Shown here: positions 7,025-13,121 of the stretch, piece by piece
How the letters are laid out: each line of letters begins with the position of its first letter
How positions within the stretch are numbered: position 1 is the stretch's first letter
Assembly (NCBI GenBank): GCA_900764025.1
Contig: CAAFMM010000518.1
Span: forward strand, 1-13,121
Direction of reading: 5' to 3'
Source of the DNA: an uncultured Collinsella sp.
GTDB taxonomy: Bacteria > Actinomycetota > Coriobacteriia > Coriobacteriales > Coriobacteriaceae
DNA length: 13,121 nucleotides
Made by a program: the position numbers and the translations under genes
The notes under the pieces: generated by a model
What the model was told of the DNA's origin: nothing
Database searches by the model: none
Seen by the model: the letters and a program-made list of their open reading frames with translations, nothing else

Positions 7025-7856
7025 CTTCGCTTTTTTGGATGAGGGATCCAAGCGCGAGATTCGCCGTGCGATTTTGAAAGCTGTTGCCATTCCGGGCTAC
7101 CAGGTGCCGTTTGCCAGCCGCGAGATGCCCATCGGCCGCGGTTGGGGCACGGGCGGCCTGCAGGTCACCTTGTCCTGCATCGGTCCCGACGATGTGCTCA
7201 AGGTTATCGATCAGGGCTCGGACGCGAGCGTCAACGCCGTGTCCATCAGGAGTCTCGTGCACGAGACCACGGGCGTCGAGACCACCACGGCCACAGCGGA
7301 TGCAACCCTTATCCAGAGCCGTCATCGCATCCCCGAGCTTCCGTTGCGCCGCGACCAGCTCATGGTGCTGCAGGTTCCCATGCCGGAGCCCCTGCGCACC
7401 TATGAAGCGCGCGAAAGCGTGACGCGTCGCCTGCATGCCGAGGCAGAGTACACCGGAGCCTACCTGGAGCTTTTTGAACAGATCGTGCGCTACGGCTCTA
7501 CGACCACCGGCGCCGATCACCCCGTGATGGTGCAAGGCCGCTACGTCATGGCGCCGAGCCCTATCCCGCGTTTCGATAACCCTAAGCTCAACGATGCCGA
7601 GAACCTCTTTTTGTTTGGCGCGGGGCGCGAGAAGAAGATCTATGCCGTGCCGCCGCATACCAAGGTCGCATCGCTCGCCTTTGACGATTATCCCTTTGTG
7701 CGCGAGGACTTTGAGGGCAAGCGCTGCTGTATCTGCGGGGCGACGGGCGTCTATATGACTCAAACCATCGATCCCGCAACGGGTGAGAAGGCATGGCAGT
7801 GCTCCGATACCGATTATTGCGCAGAGCGTCTTGAGGAGGGCGGAAGCGATGAGTAA
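7008..7856 (+). CDS. phnJ: C-P lyase radical SAM enzyme PhnJ
   Basis: PhnJ cleaves the C-P bond of ribose 1-phosphonate 5-phosphate using SAM and a 4Fe-4S cluster, giving 5-phosphoribosyl 1,2-cyclic phosphate and an alkane (methane from methylphosphonate). GTG 7008 is chosen as start: AAGGAGG (6992-6998) is nine bases upstream and the product then aligns with E. coli PhnJ from YNFAFLDE. The 282-residue protein has the cluster motif C240-x2-C243-x21-C265, the catalytic thiyl cysteine C271 in CSDTDYC, and the glycyl radical residue Gly 30 in AIPGYQVPF. All key residues are therefore present. A further Cys at 241 sits inside the cluster motif (CCIC, where E. coli has CAIC). The stop overlaps phnK. 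Confidence 0.97.
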   Translation: MQRNYNFAFLDEGSKREIRRAILKAVAIPGYQVPFASREMPIGRGWGTGGLQVTLSCIGPDDVLKVIDQGSDASVNAVSIRSLVHETTGVETTTATADATLIQSRHRIPELPLRRDQLMVLQVPMPEPLRTYEARESVTRRLHAEAEYTGAYLELFEQIVRYGSTTTGADHPVMVQGRYVMAPSPIPRFDNPKLNDAENLFLFGAGREKKIYAVPPHTKVASLAFDDYPFVREDFEGKRCCICGATGVYMTQTIDPATGEKAWQCSDTDYCAERLEEGGSDE

Positions 7857-8733
7857 AGGCACGACGATGCTTCCCGCTACGGTTCATCATGAGTTTAAGG
7901 ACGAGGCTCCGGTTTTGTCCGTTCGCCATTTGGCCAAGCGTTTTGGTGCCGGTTGCGACTACTGCCGCGACCCGCATGCCAAGCTCGAGCGCAACATCTG
8001 CCCCGTGTGCGGTACGGTGCATGCGGTGCGCGACATCTCGCTCGAGGTGCATCACGGCGAGATCTTAGGCATTGTGGGCGAGTCCGGTTCGGGCAAGTCG
8101 ACGCTTATGCAGTGCCTGTATTTTGACCAGGAGCCCACGGCGGGCGACATGCGCGTCGCTGCATACGACGGGGGCAAGGGCAACTGCTTTGACCTCTCTC
8201 GCCAGCAAAAGCGTCTTATTCGCGACGAGATTTTTGGCATGGTTTACCAAAACCCGTACCTGGGCCTGCGCATGAACTTCTCGAGCCTGTCCAATATCGC
8301 CGAGAAACAGATCGCCGCCGGCATTCGCGACGTCTCCTCCATGGTCGATCGTGGTCGCGAGCTGCTTGACCGTGTGAACATCCCTTTGCGTCGTGAGCAG
8401 GATCCGCCGCGCGCGTTCTCGGGCGGCATGCAGCAGCGCGTGCAGATCGCCAAGGCGCTTTCCAACCGTCCTCCGCTGCTGTTCTTGGACGAGGTCACCA
8501 CCGGCTTGGACCTTTCGGTCCAGGCGCGTGTGCTCGACCTCATCTTGTCGCTGCGTCGTGACCTGGGAGTGTCAATGGTCGTGGTAAGCCATGACCTGGG
8601 CGTGATTCGCCTGCTTGCAGATCGCACCATCGTCATGCTCGACGGCCAAGTTATCGAGCATGGCTTGACCGACCAGATCATGCAAGACCCTCAACACGCC
8701 TACACCCAAGAACTCGTCTATTCGCTTCTTTAG
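7849..8733 (+). CDS. phnK: C-P lyase-associated ATPase PhnK with four-Cys insertion
   Basis: PhnK is an ABC-type ATPase that docks on the PhnGHIJ core next to PhnJ and is needed for phosphonate use; it is not a transporter. Start ATG 7849 has GAGGAGGG at 7833-7840. The 294-residue product shows Walker A GESGSGKS (77-84), Q-loop Gln 134, signature SGGMQQR (191-197), Walker B LLFLDE (210-215) and H-loop His 248, and ends with QDPQHAYTQELVYSLL as in E. coli PhnK. E. coli PhnK is 252 aa; part of the difference is an insertion at about residues 33-58 with C36-x2-C39 and C51-x2-C54, which looks like a zinc ribbon. Walker B is followed by Val where most relatives have Pro (DEV for DEP). It overlaps phnJ by eight bases. 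Confidence 0.95.
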   Translation: MSKGTTMLPATVHHEFKDEAPVLSVRHLAKRFGAGCDYCRDPHAKLERNICPVCGTVHAVRDISLEVHHGEILGIVGESGSGKSTLMQCLYFDQEPTAGDMRVAAYDGGKGNCFDLSRQQKRLIRDEIFGMVYQNPYLGLRMNFSSLSNIAEKQIAAGIRDVSSMVDRGRELLDRVNIPLRREQDPPRAFSGGMQQRVQIAKALSNRPPLLFLDEVTTGLDLSVQARVLDLILSLRRDLGVSMVVVSHDLGVIRLLADRTIVMLDGQVIEHGLTDQIMQDPQHAYTQELVYSLL

Positions 8734-8744
8734 GAGGCTCGCCG

Positions 8745-10052
8745 ATGTACGTCATTCGCAACGGAATCATTGTTCAGCCCGACCGTCTGCTCTTTGGCTA
8801 CGAGCTTGTGGTCGAAGACGATAGGATTGCCGCGATCCAGCGCCAGGGTAAATTCGATGCGGCTGCCGCAGGCGCCGGCGTTATCGATGCCCATGGCGGC
8901 TACGTCACGCCCGGTCTTGTGGATATCCATTCCGACTATATCGAGACCGTTATCTCGCCGCGCCCGACGGTGCTCATGGACTTCTCGACGGCGTTGTTCG
9001 AGGCCGAGCGCGAGCTCATCGCCCACGGCATCACCACCATGTATCACTCGCTTTCGGCATATGCGCAAGACATCATGGACACCAAGCCGGTCCGGCGCTG
9101 GGAGAACACCGAGAAGATCATGGCGCTCATTGCCGGCTGCAAGCGCACCGAGGGGCGCAACGCGCACTTGATTCGCCATCGTCTGCATCTGCGCCTCGAG
9201 GTTGATAACGTCAATTTGGTCGAGCAGGTCGAAGGACACCTGCGCTCGGGCGAGGTGGACGAGCTTTCGTTCATGGATCACACCCCCGGCCAGGGCCAGT
9301 ATCGCGATATCGAGATCTGGCGCAAGAGCGTGCGCAGCGACCATGAGTTGAGTGACGAGGAGGCGGCACAGATTGTCGCCGCTCAGCAGGCGGCGCCCAA
9401 GCTCTCCTTTGACCAGCTCAAATACCTTGCCAATGTTGCTTGTGAAAACGGCATCGCGCTGGCGAGCCACGATGACGATTCGATTGAGCATCTCGACCTC
9501 ATGCGCGAGCTTGGCTGCACGATCTCTGAGTTTCCGGTGAGCCTGGAGGTGGCACGCGCTGCTCGCGAGCGCGGCATGTCGACCGTCATGGGAACGCCCA
9601 ACATCTTGCTGGGAAAGAGCCACTCGGGCAATCTTTCGGCGCGCGACGCTGTGTCCAACGGCGTGGCGAGCGTGCTGTGCTCCGATTACTATCCCACGGC
9701 AATGCTGCAGAGCGCTTTTGCCCTGCACCACGATTTCAAGCTGCCGCTTGAAGAGGCGTTTGCCATGCTTACCATCAATCCGGCGCGCGCCGTGCATGCC
9801 GATGACCAGATTGGTAGCCTGGAAGAGGGCAAAAAGGCCGATATCCTGGTGATTCGCGAGGTTGAGGAAGGCCAGCGCACCTACCCCGTGATTACGGCGA
9901 CGCTTGTGGACGGCCGCGTGGTTTCGCGCATGTGGTATCCGGCGCTGCCGAGCATGTCTGCCCGCTTTGCCACCGACGCCGCGACGATCGCCGAGACGGC
10001 CGACCACGTTCCCGCGACTGCGGCGGATACGGACGGATGGGAGGACAAATAA
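8745..10052 (+). CDS. phnM: ribose 1-phosphonate 5-triphosphate diphosphatase PhnM
   Basis: PhnM removes pyrophosphate from ribose 1-phosphonate 5-triphosphate to give the PhnJ substrate. It is an amidohydrolase-fold, metal-dependent enzyme of the cytoplasm. The 435-residue product has PGLVDIHSDYIE (56-67; His 62 is a likely metal ligand), RHRLHLRLEV (144-153), MDHTPGQGQY (177-186), ALASHDDD (238-245), GTPNILLGKSHSGN (283-296) and SDYYP (313-317), each with a counterpart in E. coli PhnM. AGGAGG (8732-8737) lies seven bases ahead of the start. It is longer than E. coli PhnM (378 aa), mainly through a C-terminal tail of about 35 residues rich in Ala, Thr and Asp. Its stop overlaps the phnL start by one base. 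The order phnK-phnM-phnL differs from E. coli (phnK-phnL-phnM). Confidence 0.94.
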   Translation: MYVIRNGIIVQPDRLLFGYELVVEDDRIAAIQRQGKFDAAAAGAGVIDAHGGYVTPGLVDIHSDYIETVISPRPTVLMDFSTALFEAERELIAHGITTMYHSLSAYAQDIMDTKPVRRWENTEKIMALIAGCKRTEGRNAHLIRHRLHLRLEVDNVNLVEQVEGHLRSGEVDELSFMDHTPGQGQYRDIEIWRKSVRSDHELSDEEAAQIVAAQQAAPKLSFDQLKYLANVACENGIALASHDDDSIEHLDLMRELGCTISEFPVSLEVARAARERGMSTVMGTPNILLGKSHSGNLSARDAVSNGVASVLCSDYYPTAMLQSAFALHHDFKLPLEEAFAMLTINPARAVHADDQIGSLEEGKKADILVIREVEEGQRTYPVITATLVDGRVVSRMWYPALPSMSARFATDAATIAETADHVPATAADTDGWEDK

Positions 10053-10786
10053 TGGGCGATGTGACCGAATTTGTTGAGCCCGAAGCGCGTCCGCTTCTTG
10101 CAATCGAGGATCTTTCCAAAGGCTTTACCCTGCACGCCGCCAATCGTCGCGTGCGTGGCTGCGAGCACATTTCGCTGAGCGTGCTGCCGGGCGAGTTCGT
10201 AGGTGTTACCGGCCGTTCGGGTTCGGGCAAGTCCACGATCCTCAAGTGCATCTACCGCACAAACCTGCCGGAGAGCGGCCACATCATGTACAATTCCGAG
10301 GCCTTTGGTCCGGTCGACCTTGCCACGCTCGATGAACGTCGTGTGATCTATCTGCGCAACTACGAGATTGGCTATGTCTCCCAGTTCCTCGATGCCGTGC
10401 CACGTACCACGGCCCGTGAAATCGTGCACGCGAGTGCCGCTGAGGCGTTTGCCGATGAAGATGCGATTGAGGAGGAGACAACGCGCATGCTCGAGCATTT
10501 CGACTTCCCCAAGCCCCTGTGGGACCTGTATCCCAATACGTTCTCGGGTGGTGAGAAGCTCAGGCTAAACATCGCGCGCGCTATGGTGCGTCGTCCACGT
10601 CTATTACTGTTGGATGAGCCGACTGCCAGCCTCGATAACGCGAGCAAGGTCAGAGTCCGCGATTTGATTGAGCAACTCAAGGCCGGAGGTACTACGATGC
10701 TGGGCATCTTCCATGATTTGGAGTTCATGGAAGGCGTTTGCGATCGTGAGTACAACATGCAGACTGGTGGGTTTGTCCAGGCATAG
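10052..10786 (+). CDS. phnL: C-P lyase ABC-type ATPase PhnL
   Basis: PhnL is the second ABC-type ATPase of the C-P lyase system. It is required with PhnG, PhnH and PhnI for the ribose transfer step in vitro, and it associates with the core complex, not with a permease. Start ATG 10052 overlaps the phnM stop, with GGGAGG at 10039-10044. The 244-residue product has Walker A GRSGSGKST (54-62), Q-loop Gln 111 in YVSQFL, signature FSGGEKLRLNIAR (164-176), Walker B LLLLDEP (184-190), SLD (193-195) and GIFHD with H-loop His 221. The YVSQFLDAVPRTTA and NTFSGGE segments match E. coli PhnL (WVSQFLRVIPRISA, STFSGGE), separating it from PhnC, PhnK and lipoprotein-release ATPases. Confidence 0.94.
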   Translation: MGDVTEFVEPEARPLLAIEDLSKGFTLHAANRRVRGCEHISLSVLPGEFVGVTGRSGSGKSTILKCIYRTNLPESGHIMYNSEAFGPVDLATLDERRVIYLRNYEIGYVSQFLDAVPRTTAREIVHASAAEAFADEDAIEEETTRMLEHFDFPKPLWDLYPNTFSGGEKLRLNIARAMVRRPRLLLLDEPTASLDNASKVRVRDLIEQLKAGGTTMLGIFHDLEFMEGVCDREYNMQTGGFVQA

Positions 10787-10795
10787 GAGGGACGG

Positions 10796-11689
10796 ATGCA
10801 GGAACATAGATCCGTGCAGGGGTCATTTGATCTGCATACGCATTCGGTTTATTCCGATGGTTCTCAATCGGTGCAGGCATTGATTGCCGAGGCTCGTGAG
10901 CGGGGTCTTTCGGGTATTGCCATTACCGATCACGACAGTTTGCGCCAGCTGTCATCCGTACGCGCCGAAGCCCGCAAGATGGGTTTTCCCGTGATTGCGG
11001 GCGTTGAGGCTTCTTGCATTGACTCGGAAACCGGACGCAAGATTCATATTCTTTGCTACGGCCTCGCGGCTACGGCGGATGAATCTGGCCCGCTTGAGCT
11101 CTTGGTAAACGAAACGCTTGCCCGCCGTACTGCCAACACCCTGTGGCAGGCATGGACGCTCGAACGTAAAGGGATGGCCCCCTGCGGGCGAAAAGCATCG
11201 GTGGCCGACGTGGTCGAAGTCTCGCGGGCAAGTACTGGTGTCTACAAACAGCATGTCATGCAGGCGCTTACGGGGCTGGGCTATCGAGATGGCGAATATC
11301 AGTGCGTTTATCGTCGGCTATTTAAAAATGGCGGTATTGCCGAGCGCGACATTTCCTATCCCGACGCACTTACAGTTGTTCGGGCTGCTCGCGAACAGGG
11401 AGGCGTGCCCGTGCTCGCACATCCCCAGCAGATGGACTCGTGGGGGGCTATCCCCGAACTTGTTAAGGCAGGTCTGATGGGCATCGAGGCGTTTCATCCC
11501 GATAACGATGCCGTTGCGACCGAAGAGGCCTTTAGACTTGCACGGCAGTACGGAATCGTGTGCACCGGCGGTAGCGATTACCATGGGCGCTATGGCGCCC
11601 CCGAGTGCGTCGGGTCTTGTTTCATCACGCCGGATGAAGCCGGCGAGTCCGTCGCGCAGCTGTTCGACCAAGAACGCCTGCTTGCTTAG
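10796..11689 (+). CDS. PHP-family phosphoesterase, likely cyclic phosphate hydrolase (PhnPP type)
   Basis: The 297-residue product is a PHP-domain metal phosphoesterase. Metal-binding motifs are FDLHTHSVYSDG (11-22; His 14, His 16, Asp 21), ITDHDS (43-48), GVEAS (69-73; Glu 71), His 84 in KIHILCYG, AHP (208-210), EAFHP (231-235) and GGSDYHG (258-264). A PHP enzyme from Eggerthella lenta, named PhnPP, hydrolyses 5-phosphoribosyl 1,2-cyclic phosphate to ribose 2,5-bisphosphate and then to ribose 5-phosphate plus phosphate. Position directly after phnL, with AGGAGGG overlapping the phnL stop, and the lack of phnP and phnN in the window make the same role likely here. The alternative is a general PHP nucleoside phosphatase such as the 3',5'-bisphosphate type; sequence alone does not exclude it. 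Confidence 0.85.
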   Translation: MQEHRSVQGSFDLHTHSVYSDGSQSVQALIAEARERGLSGIAITDHDSLRQLSSVRAEARKMGFPVIAGVEASCIDSETGRKIHILCYGLAATADESGPLELLVNETLARRTANTLWQAWTLERKGMAPCGRKASVADVVEVSRASTGVYKQHVMQALTGLGYRDGEYQCVYRRLFKNGGIAERDISYPDALTVVRAAREQGGVPVLAHPQQMDSWGAIPELVKAGLMGIEAFHPDNDAVATEEAFRLARQYGIVCTGGSDYHGRYGAPECVGSCFITPDEAGESVAQLFDQERLLA

Positions 11690-11700
11690 GGGGTCCGGAG

Positions 11701-12123
11701 ATGACAGTTCGAATGGCGACTGTTGCCGATACCGACGCGGTGTACGAGCTCATGTGCCAGCTCGAGGACACTCGGTTTGACCGATTGACGTTCTGTAAGC
11801 GTTTTGCCTGGCAGCTTGCCCGACAGCCATTTTTCGCTTTTGTGCTCGAAGAGGATGACGTTGTCGGGATTGTGAACGTGCGCGTCGAGCGGCAGCTTCA
11901 CCATGAACACCCCGTGGCCGAGATTTGCGAGCTCGTGGTTGACAAGGGATACCGTGGTGGTGGACGCGGGACACTGCTGCTTGAGAGGGCCATTGCGTGT
12001 GCACGAGAGCAGGGCTGCGAGGTAATCGAGGTGACCTCAAATGCCGCACGGTTGGGTGCTCACCGGTTTTACGAGAATCACGGCATGAAGAGGACGCATG
12101 CTAAATTCATGATGGGGCTGTGA
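11701..12123 (+). CDS. phnO: PhnO-like aminoalkylphosphonate N-acetyltransferase
   Basis: The 140-residue product is a GNAT acetyltransferase close in length to E. coli PhnO (144 aa). It shares TDAVYELMCQLEDTRFDRLTF (11-31) with the E. coli segment [21 protein letters not shown], then ICELVVDKGYRGGGRG (75-90), where RGGGRG is the acetyl-CoA loop, and AHRFYENHGM (120-129) matching AHRFYLREGY. PhnO acetylates aminoalkylphosphonates such as aminomethylphosphonate, making them usable by, or less toxic to, the C-P lyase pathway. AGGGGG at 11688-11693 precedes the start and overlaps the stop of the PHP gene. It is the last gene of the run; no T-rich terminator follows it before the tRNA. Confidence 0.85.
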   Translation: MTVRMATVADTDAVYELMCQLEDTRFDRLTFCKRFAWQLARQPFFAFVLEEDDVVGIVNVRVERQLHHEHPVAEICELVVDKGYRGGGRGTLLLERAIACAREQGCEVIEVTSNAARLGAHRFYENHGMKRTHAKFMMGL

Positions 12124-12176
12124 GGGCCCTCAAATGTATACGCAATAACGCTCGTAAACTTTTTCAAAAATAGTTC

Positions 12177-12205
12177 TTGCGTTCGCGCTGGCGCTCCGTT
12201 ATTCT
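12177..12205 (+). promoter_or_regulatory. promoter of tRNA-Leu
   Basis: TTGCGT (12177-12182) and TATTCT (12200-12205) are 17 bases apart, each matching 4 of 6 consensus positions. Transcription would begin near 12212, a few bases ahead of the mature tRNA end at 12217. Position and spacing fit a tRNA promoter well. Confidence 0.6.
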
Positions 12206-12216
12206 AATTCCTGCAC

Positions 12217-12303
12217 GCGGGCGTGGCGGAATTGGCAGACGCGTACGGTTCAGGTCCGTATGGGGGCAACCCCATGAAGGTTCAAGTCCTTTCGCCCGCA
12301 CCA
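12217..12303 (+). tRNA. tRNA-Leu, anticodon CAG
   Basis: This is a class II tRNA of 87 bases with encoded CCA. The acceptor stem GCGGGCG (12217-12223) pairs with CGCCCGC (12293-12299), followed by discriminator A and CCA. The anticodon stem TACGG/CCGTA (12244-12248, 12256-12260) encloses TTCAGGT with anticodon CAG at 12251-12253, reading CUG. A long variable arm TGGGG-GCAA-CCCCA (12261-12274) is diagnostic of Leu or Ser, and the T arm holds TTCAAGT (12281-12287). It appears to be a free-standing gene with its own promoter and terminator. Confidence 0.97.
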
Positions 12304-12310
12304 TTGAATG

Positions 12311-12339
12311 AAAGAGCTCCCAGCAATGGGAGCTTTTTT
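12311..12339 (+). terminator. intrinsic terminator after tRNA-Leu
   Basis: AGCTCCC (12315-12321) pairs perfectly with GGGAGCT (12328-12334) around a 6-base loop, followed by a run of six T ending at 12339. Upstream A residues can extend the stem against the T-run. It lies eight bases after the CCA end. Confidence 0.92.
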
Positions 12340-12477
12340 GTTATGGGCCCATCGCGGGGACTTGGACCCGCGAAAGAGCGAGCGTAAAGAATACGCGGAG
12401 CGTTTTTAGCGAGCTGGCGAGTCCGCCGGCAGGCTGTTTTTACGGACCCAATGCCGATATTTCGTATGCCCGAAACC
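12340..12477. other. non-coding stretch with small inverted repeats
   Basis: I see no gene here. It holds the palindrome ATGGGCCCAT (12343-12352) and three short stems: CGCGGG/CCCGCG (12353-12358, 12367-12372), GCGTA/TACGC (12382-12386, 12392-12396) and GTCCG/CGGAC (12421-12425, 12443-12447). Short open frames on both strands have no ribosome binding site or recognisable motif. The function is unknown; decayed sequence is possible. Confidence 0.4.
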
Positions 12478-12514
12478 CCAGTGGGCAAAAAACGGCAAAT
12501 ATGAGTACTGTCAC
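12478..12514 (+). repeat. left arm of 37-bp inverted repeat
   Basis: This arm pairs with 12666-12702. It reads CCAGTGGGCAAAAAA, then three unmatched bases CGG, then CAAATATGAGTACTGTCAC. Confidence 0.85.
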
Positions 12515-12583
12515 AAAGGCGGCAACATTTCTAGAGGTCTATTTTGTGATAATTACGCAACAGCTGTACGTTAATTTGATTCG

Positions 12584-12598
12584 GCTTTGAGACAAAGC
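12584..12598 (+). other. hairpin inside the inverted-repeat element
   Basis: GCTTTG (12584-12589) pairs perfectly with CAAAGC (12593-12598) around a 3-base loop AGA. It is local structure within the core of the 225-bp element, of unknown role. Confidence 0.4.
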
Positions 12599-12634
12599 GG
12601 CTCAATTTGGAAGGATCTCGGGTTCGACAGGGTG

Positions 12635-12650
12635 CTATTTCGCTAAATAG
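12635..12650 (+). other. second hairpin inside the inverted-repeat element
   Basis: CTATTT (12635-12640) pairs perfectly with AAATAG (12645-12650) around a 4-base loop CGCT. It lies 15 bases inside the right arm. Confidence 0.4.
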
Positions 12651-12665
12651 GCTGCTACTAAAATA

Positions 12666-12702
12666 GTGACAGTACTCATATTTGGTCTTTTTTGCCCACT
12701 GG
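12666..12702 (-). repeat. right arm of 37-bp inverted repeat
   Basis: This arm is the inverted copy of 12478-12514 and starts GTGACAGTACTCATATTTGG on the + strand. It ends CCCACTGG, 74 bases before the next gene, so it is close enough to influence that gene's expression. Confidence 0.85.
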
Positions 12703-12776
12703 CCCTGCCATCGGGCCTTTGGGGCCGTCCAGGACGGGTATCCTAGTGCCAATGTATGCCCAATAGAGGAGAAGCC

Positions 12777-13121
12777 ATGCTGTTTTCCGGTATCATCGCC
12801 GCCCTTACCAGTCTTTTGATCCCTATTATCATCCTGTTGCTGCTGCTTCCCAACGCCTGCTATGTCGTCGAGCAGCAACATGCCGTGATTATCGAGCGCT
12901 TGGGCAAGTTCAACCGCATCGTCAACGCGGGTTTCCACCTGAAGGTGCCCGTAATCGACCGCAAGGCCGCCACGGTGAGCCTGCGCACCATGAAAAACGG
13001 TTTTGGCATCGACGTTAAGACCCAGGACAACGTGACCATCGGCCTTGAGGTCTCTGCTCAGTACCACGTGAGCTATGACATGGGCGCCGGCCCGGCAGAT
13101 TCGGGTATCTACAAGAGCTAC
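12777..13121 (+). CDS. SPFH/band-7 (stomatin-like) membrane protein, 5' part
   Basis: 115 residues are visible before the window ends. A single N-terminal membrane segment (about residues 4-24, IIAALTSLLIPIIILLLLLP) is followed by the start of a band-7 domain: YVVEQQHAVIIERLGKFNRIVNAGFHLKVPVIDRKA, then LRTMKNGFGIDVKTQDNVTIGLEVSAQYHV. The pattern Q-x-A-V-I-x-E-R-L-G-K-F-x(5)-G-x-H-x(3)-P is shared by stomatins, prohibitins and HflK/HflC. Such proteins form oligomers at membrane microdomains and often modulate proteases. AGAGGAG (12765-12771) lies five bases before the ATG. Subfamily cannot be set without the C-terminus, and no functional link with the phn genes is seen. Confidence 0.9.
   Translation, partial: MLFSGIIAALTSLLIPIIILLLLLPNACYVVEQQHAVIIERLGKFNRIVNAGFHLKVPVIDRKAATVSLRTMKNGFGIDVKTQDNVTIGLEVSAQYHVSYDMGAGPADSGIYKSY

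Larger units (their letters stand above)
12478..12702. mobile_element. 225-bp element with 37-bp terminal inverted repeats, MITE-like
   Basis: The left arm (12478-12514) and right arm (12666-12702) are inverted copies of 37 bases matching at 34 positions; the three mismatches are together at the middle (CGG against GAC). Arms begin CCAGTGGGC and include AAATATGAGTACTGTCAC on the inner side. The 151-base core is visibly richer in A and T than the flanking genes and has no gene, but contains two perfect small hairpins at 12584-12598 and 12635-12650. Size, structure and lack of coding fit a non-autonomous transposable element or an intergenic palindromic repeat. No clear target-site duplication is seen, and copy number cannot be known from one window, so the mobile label is tentative. 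Confidence 0.5.

Noticed and set aside
8730..10103. 457-codon open frame on the - strand opposite phnM
   Set aside because: It spans almost exactly the phnM gene, whose motifs are unmistakable, and its product has no recognisable domain.
12121..12132. TGAGGGCCCTCA palindrome as terminator of the phn operon
   Set aside because: The palindrome has no room for a loop and no T-run follows.
12217..12303. tRNA-Leu as the attachment site of an integrated island
   Set aside because: No integrase gene and no direct repeat of the tRNA 3' end were found in the window.
12478..12702. Possible CRISPR repeats
   Set aside because: There are only two copies and they are inverted, not direct, with no regular spacers.
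12531..13067. 178-codon open frame on the - strand across the repeat element and the SPFH gene
   Set aside because: Most of it is antisense to the SPFH coding region; no ribosome binding site or motif supports it.

Overview
The window carries a nearly complete carbon-phosphorus (C-P) lyase operon on the + strand, flanked by housekeeping genes. The DNA is GC-rich, genes are tightly packed with translational overlaps and strong AGGAGG ribosome binding sites, and the operon contains a PHP-family phosphoesterase of the kind described from Eggerthella lenta (PhnPP). Together with the actinobacterial codon style this suggests an anaerobic gut actinobacterium of the Coriobacteriia, perhaps Collinsella-like. 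The taxonomic call is an inference.

Layout. Positions 3-626 hold the 3' part of a TatD-family metal-dependent hydrolase. A 258-base gap (627-884) has a candidate promoter and two hairpins, the second a strong stem just before the phnD ribosome binding site. From 885 to 12123 run phnD, phnC, phnE1, phnE2, phnG, phnH, phnI, phnJ, phnK, phnM, phnL, a PHP phosphoesterase and a phnO-like acetyltransferase, all in the same direction. The only gap of note inside this run is the 120 bases between phnD and phnC, which contain an 11-bp GC-rich hairpin. Next come a tRNA-Leu(CAG) with its own promoter and terminator, a non-coding stretch that includes a 225-bp element bounded by 37-bp inverted repeats (34 of 37 positions match), and the start of an SPFH/band-7 membrane protein cut by the window end.

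How the genes work together. PhnD (Tat-type lipoprotein), PhnC (ATPase) and two PhnE permeases import phosphonates. PhnG/H/I with PhnL put the phosphonate on C1 of ribose 5-triphosphate from ATP, PhnM removes pyrophosphate, and PhnJ (radical SAM) breaks the C-P bond to give 5-phosphoribosyl 1,2-cyclic phosphate. PhnK is the ATPase that docks on the PhnJ core. E. coli then uses PhnP and PhnN; neither is in this window. The PHP protein is the likely replacement, taking the cyclic phosphate to ribose 5-phosphate and phosphate. PhnO would acetylate aminoalkylphosphonates. No regulator gene is seen, so control probably comes from elsewhere.

Points of most interest are the PHP exit route, a four-cysteine insertion near the N-terminus of PhnK, the two hairpins framing phnD, and the inverted-repeat element after the tRNA. 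The core C-P lyase chemistry is known; I do not see a wholly new enzymatic system, and the 225-bp element is the least explained part of the window.
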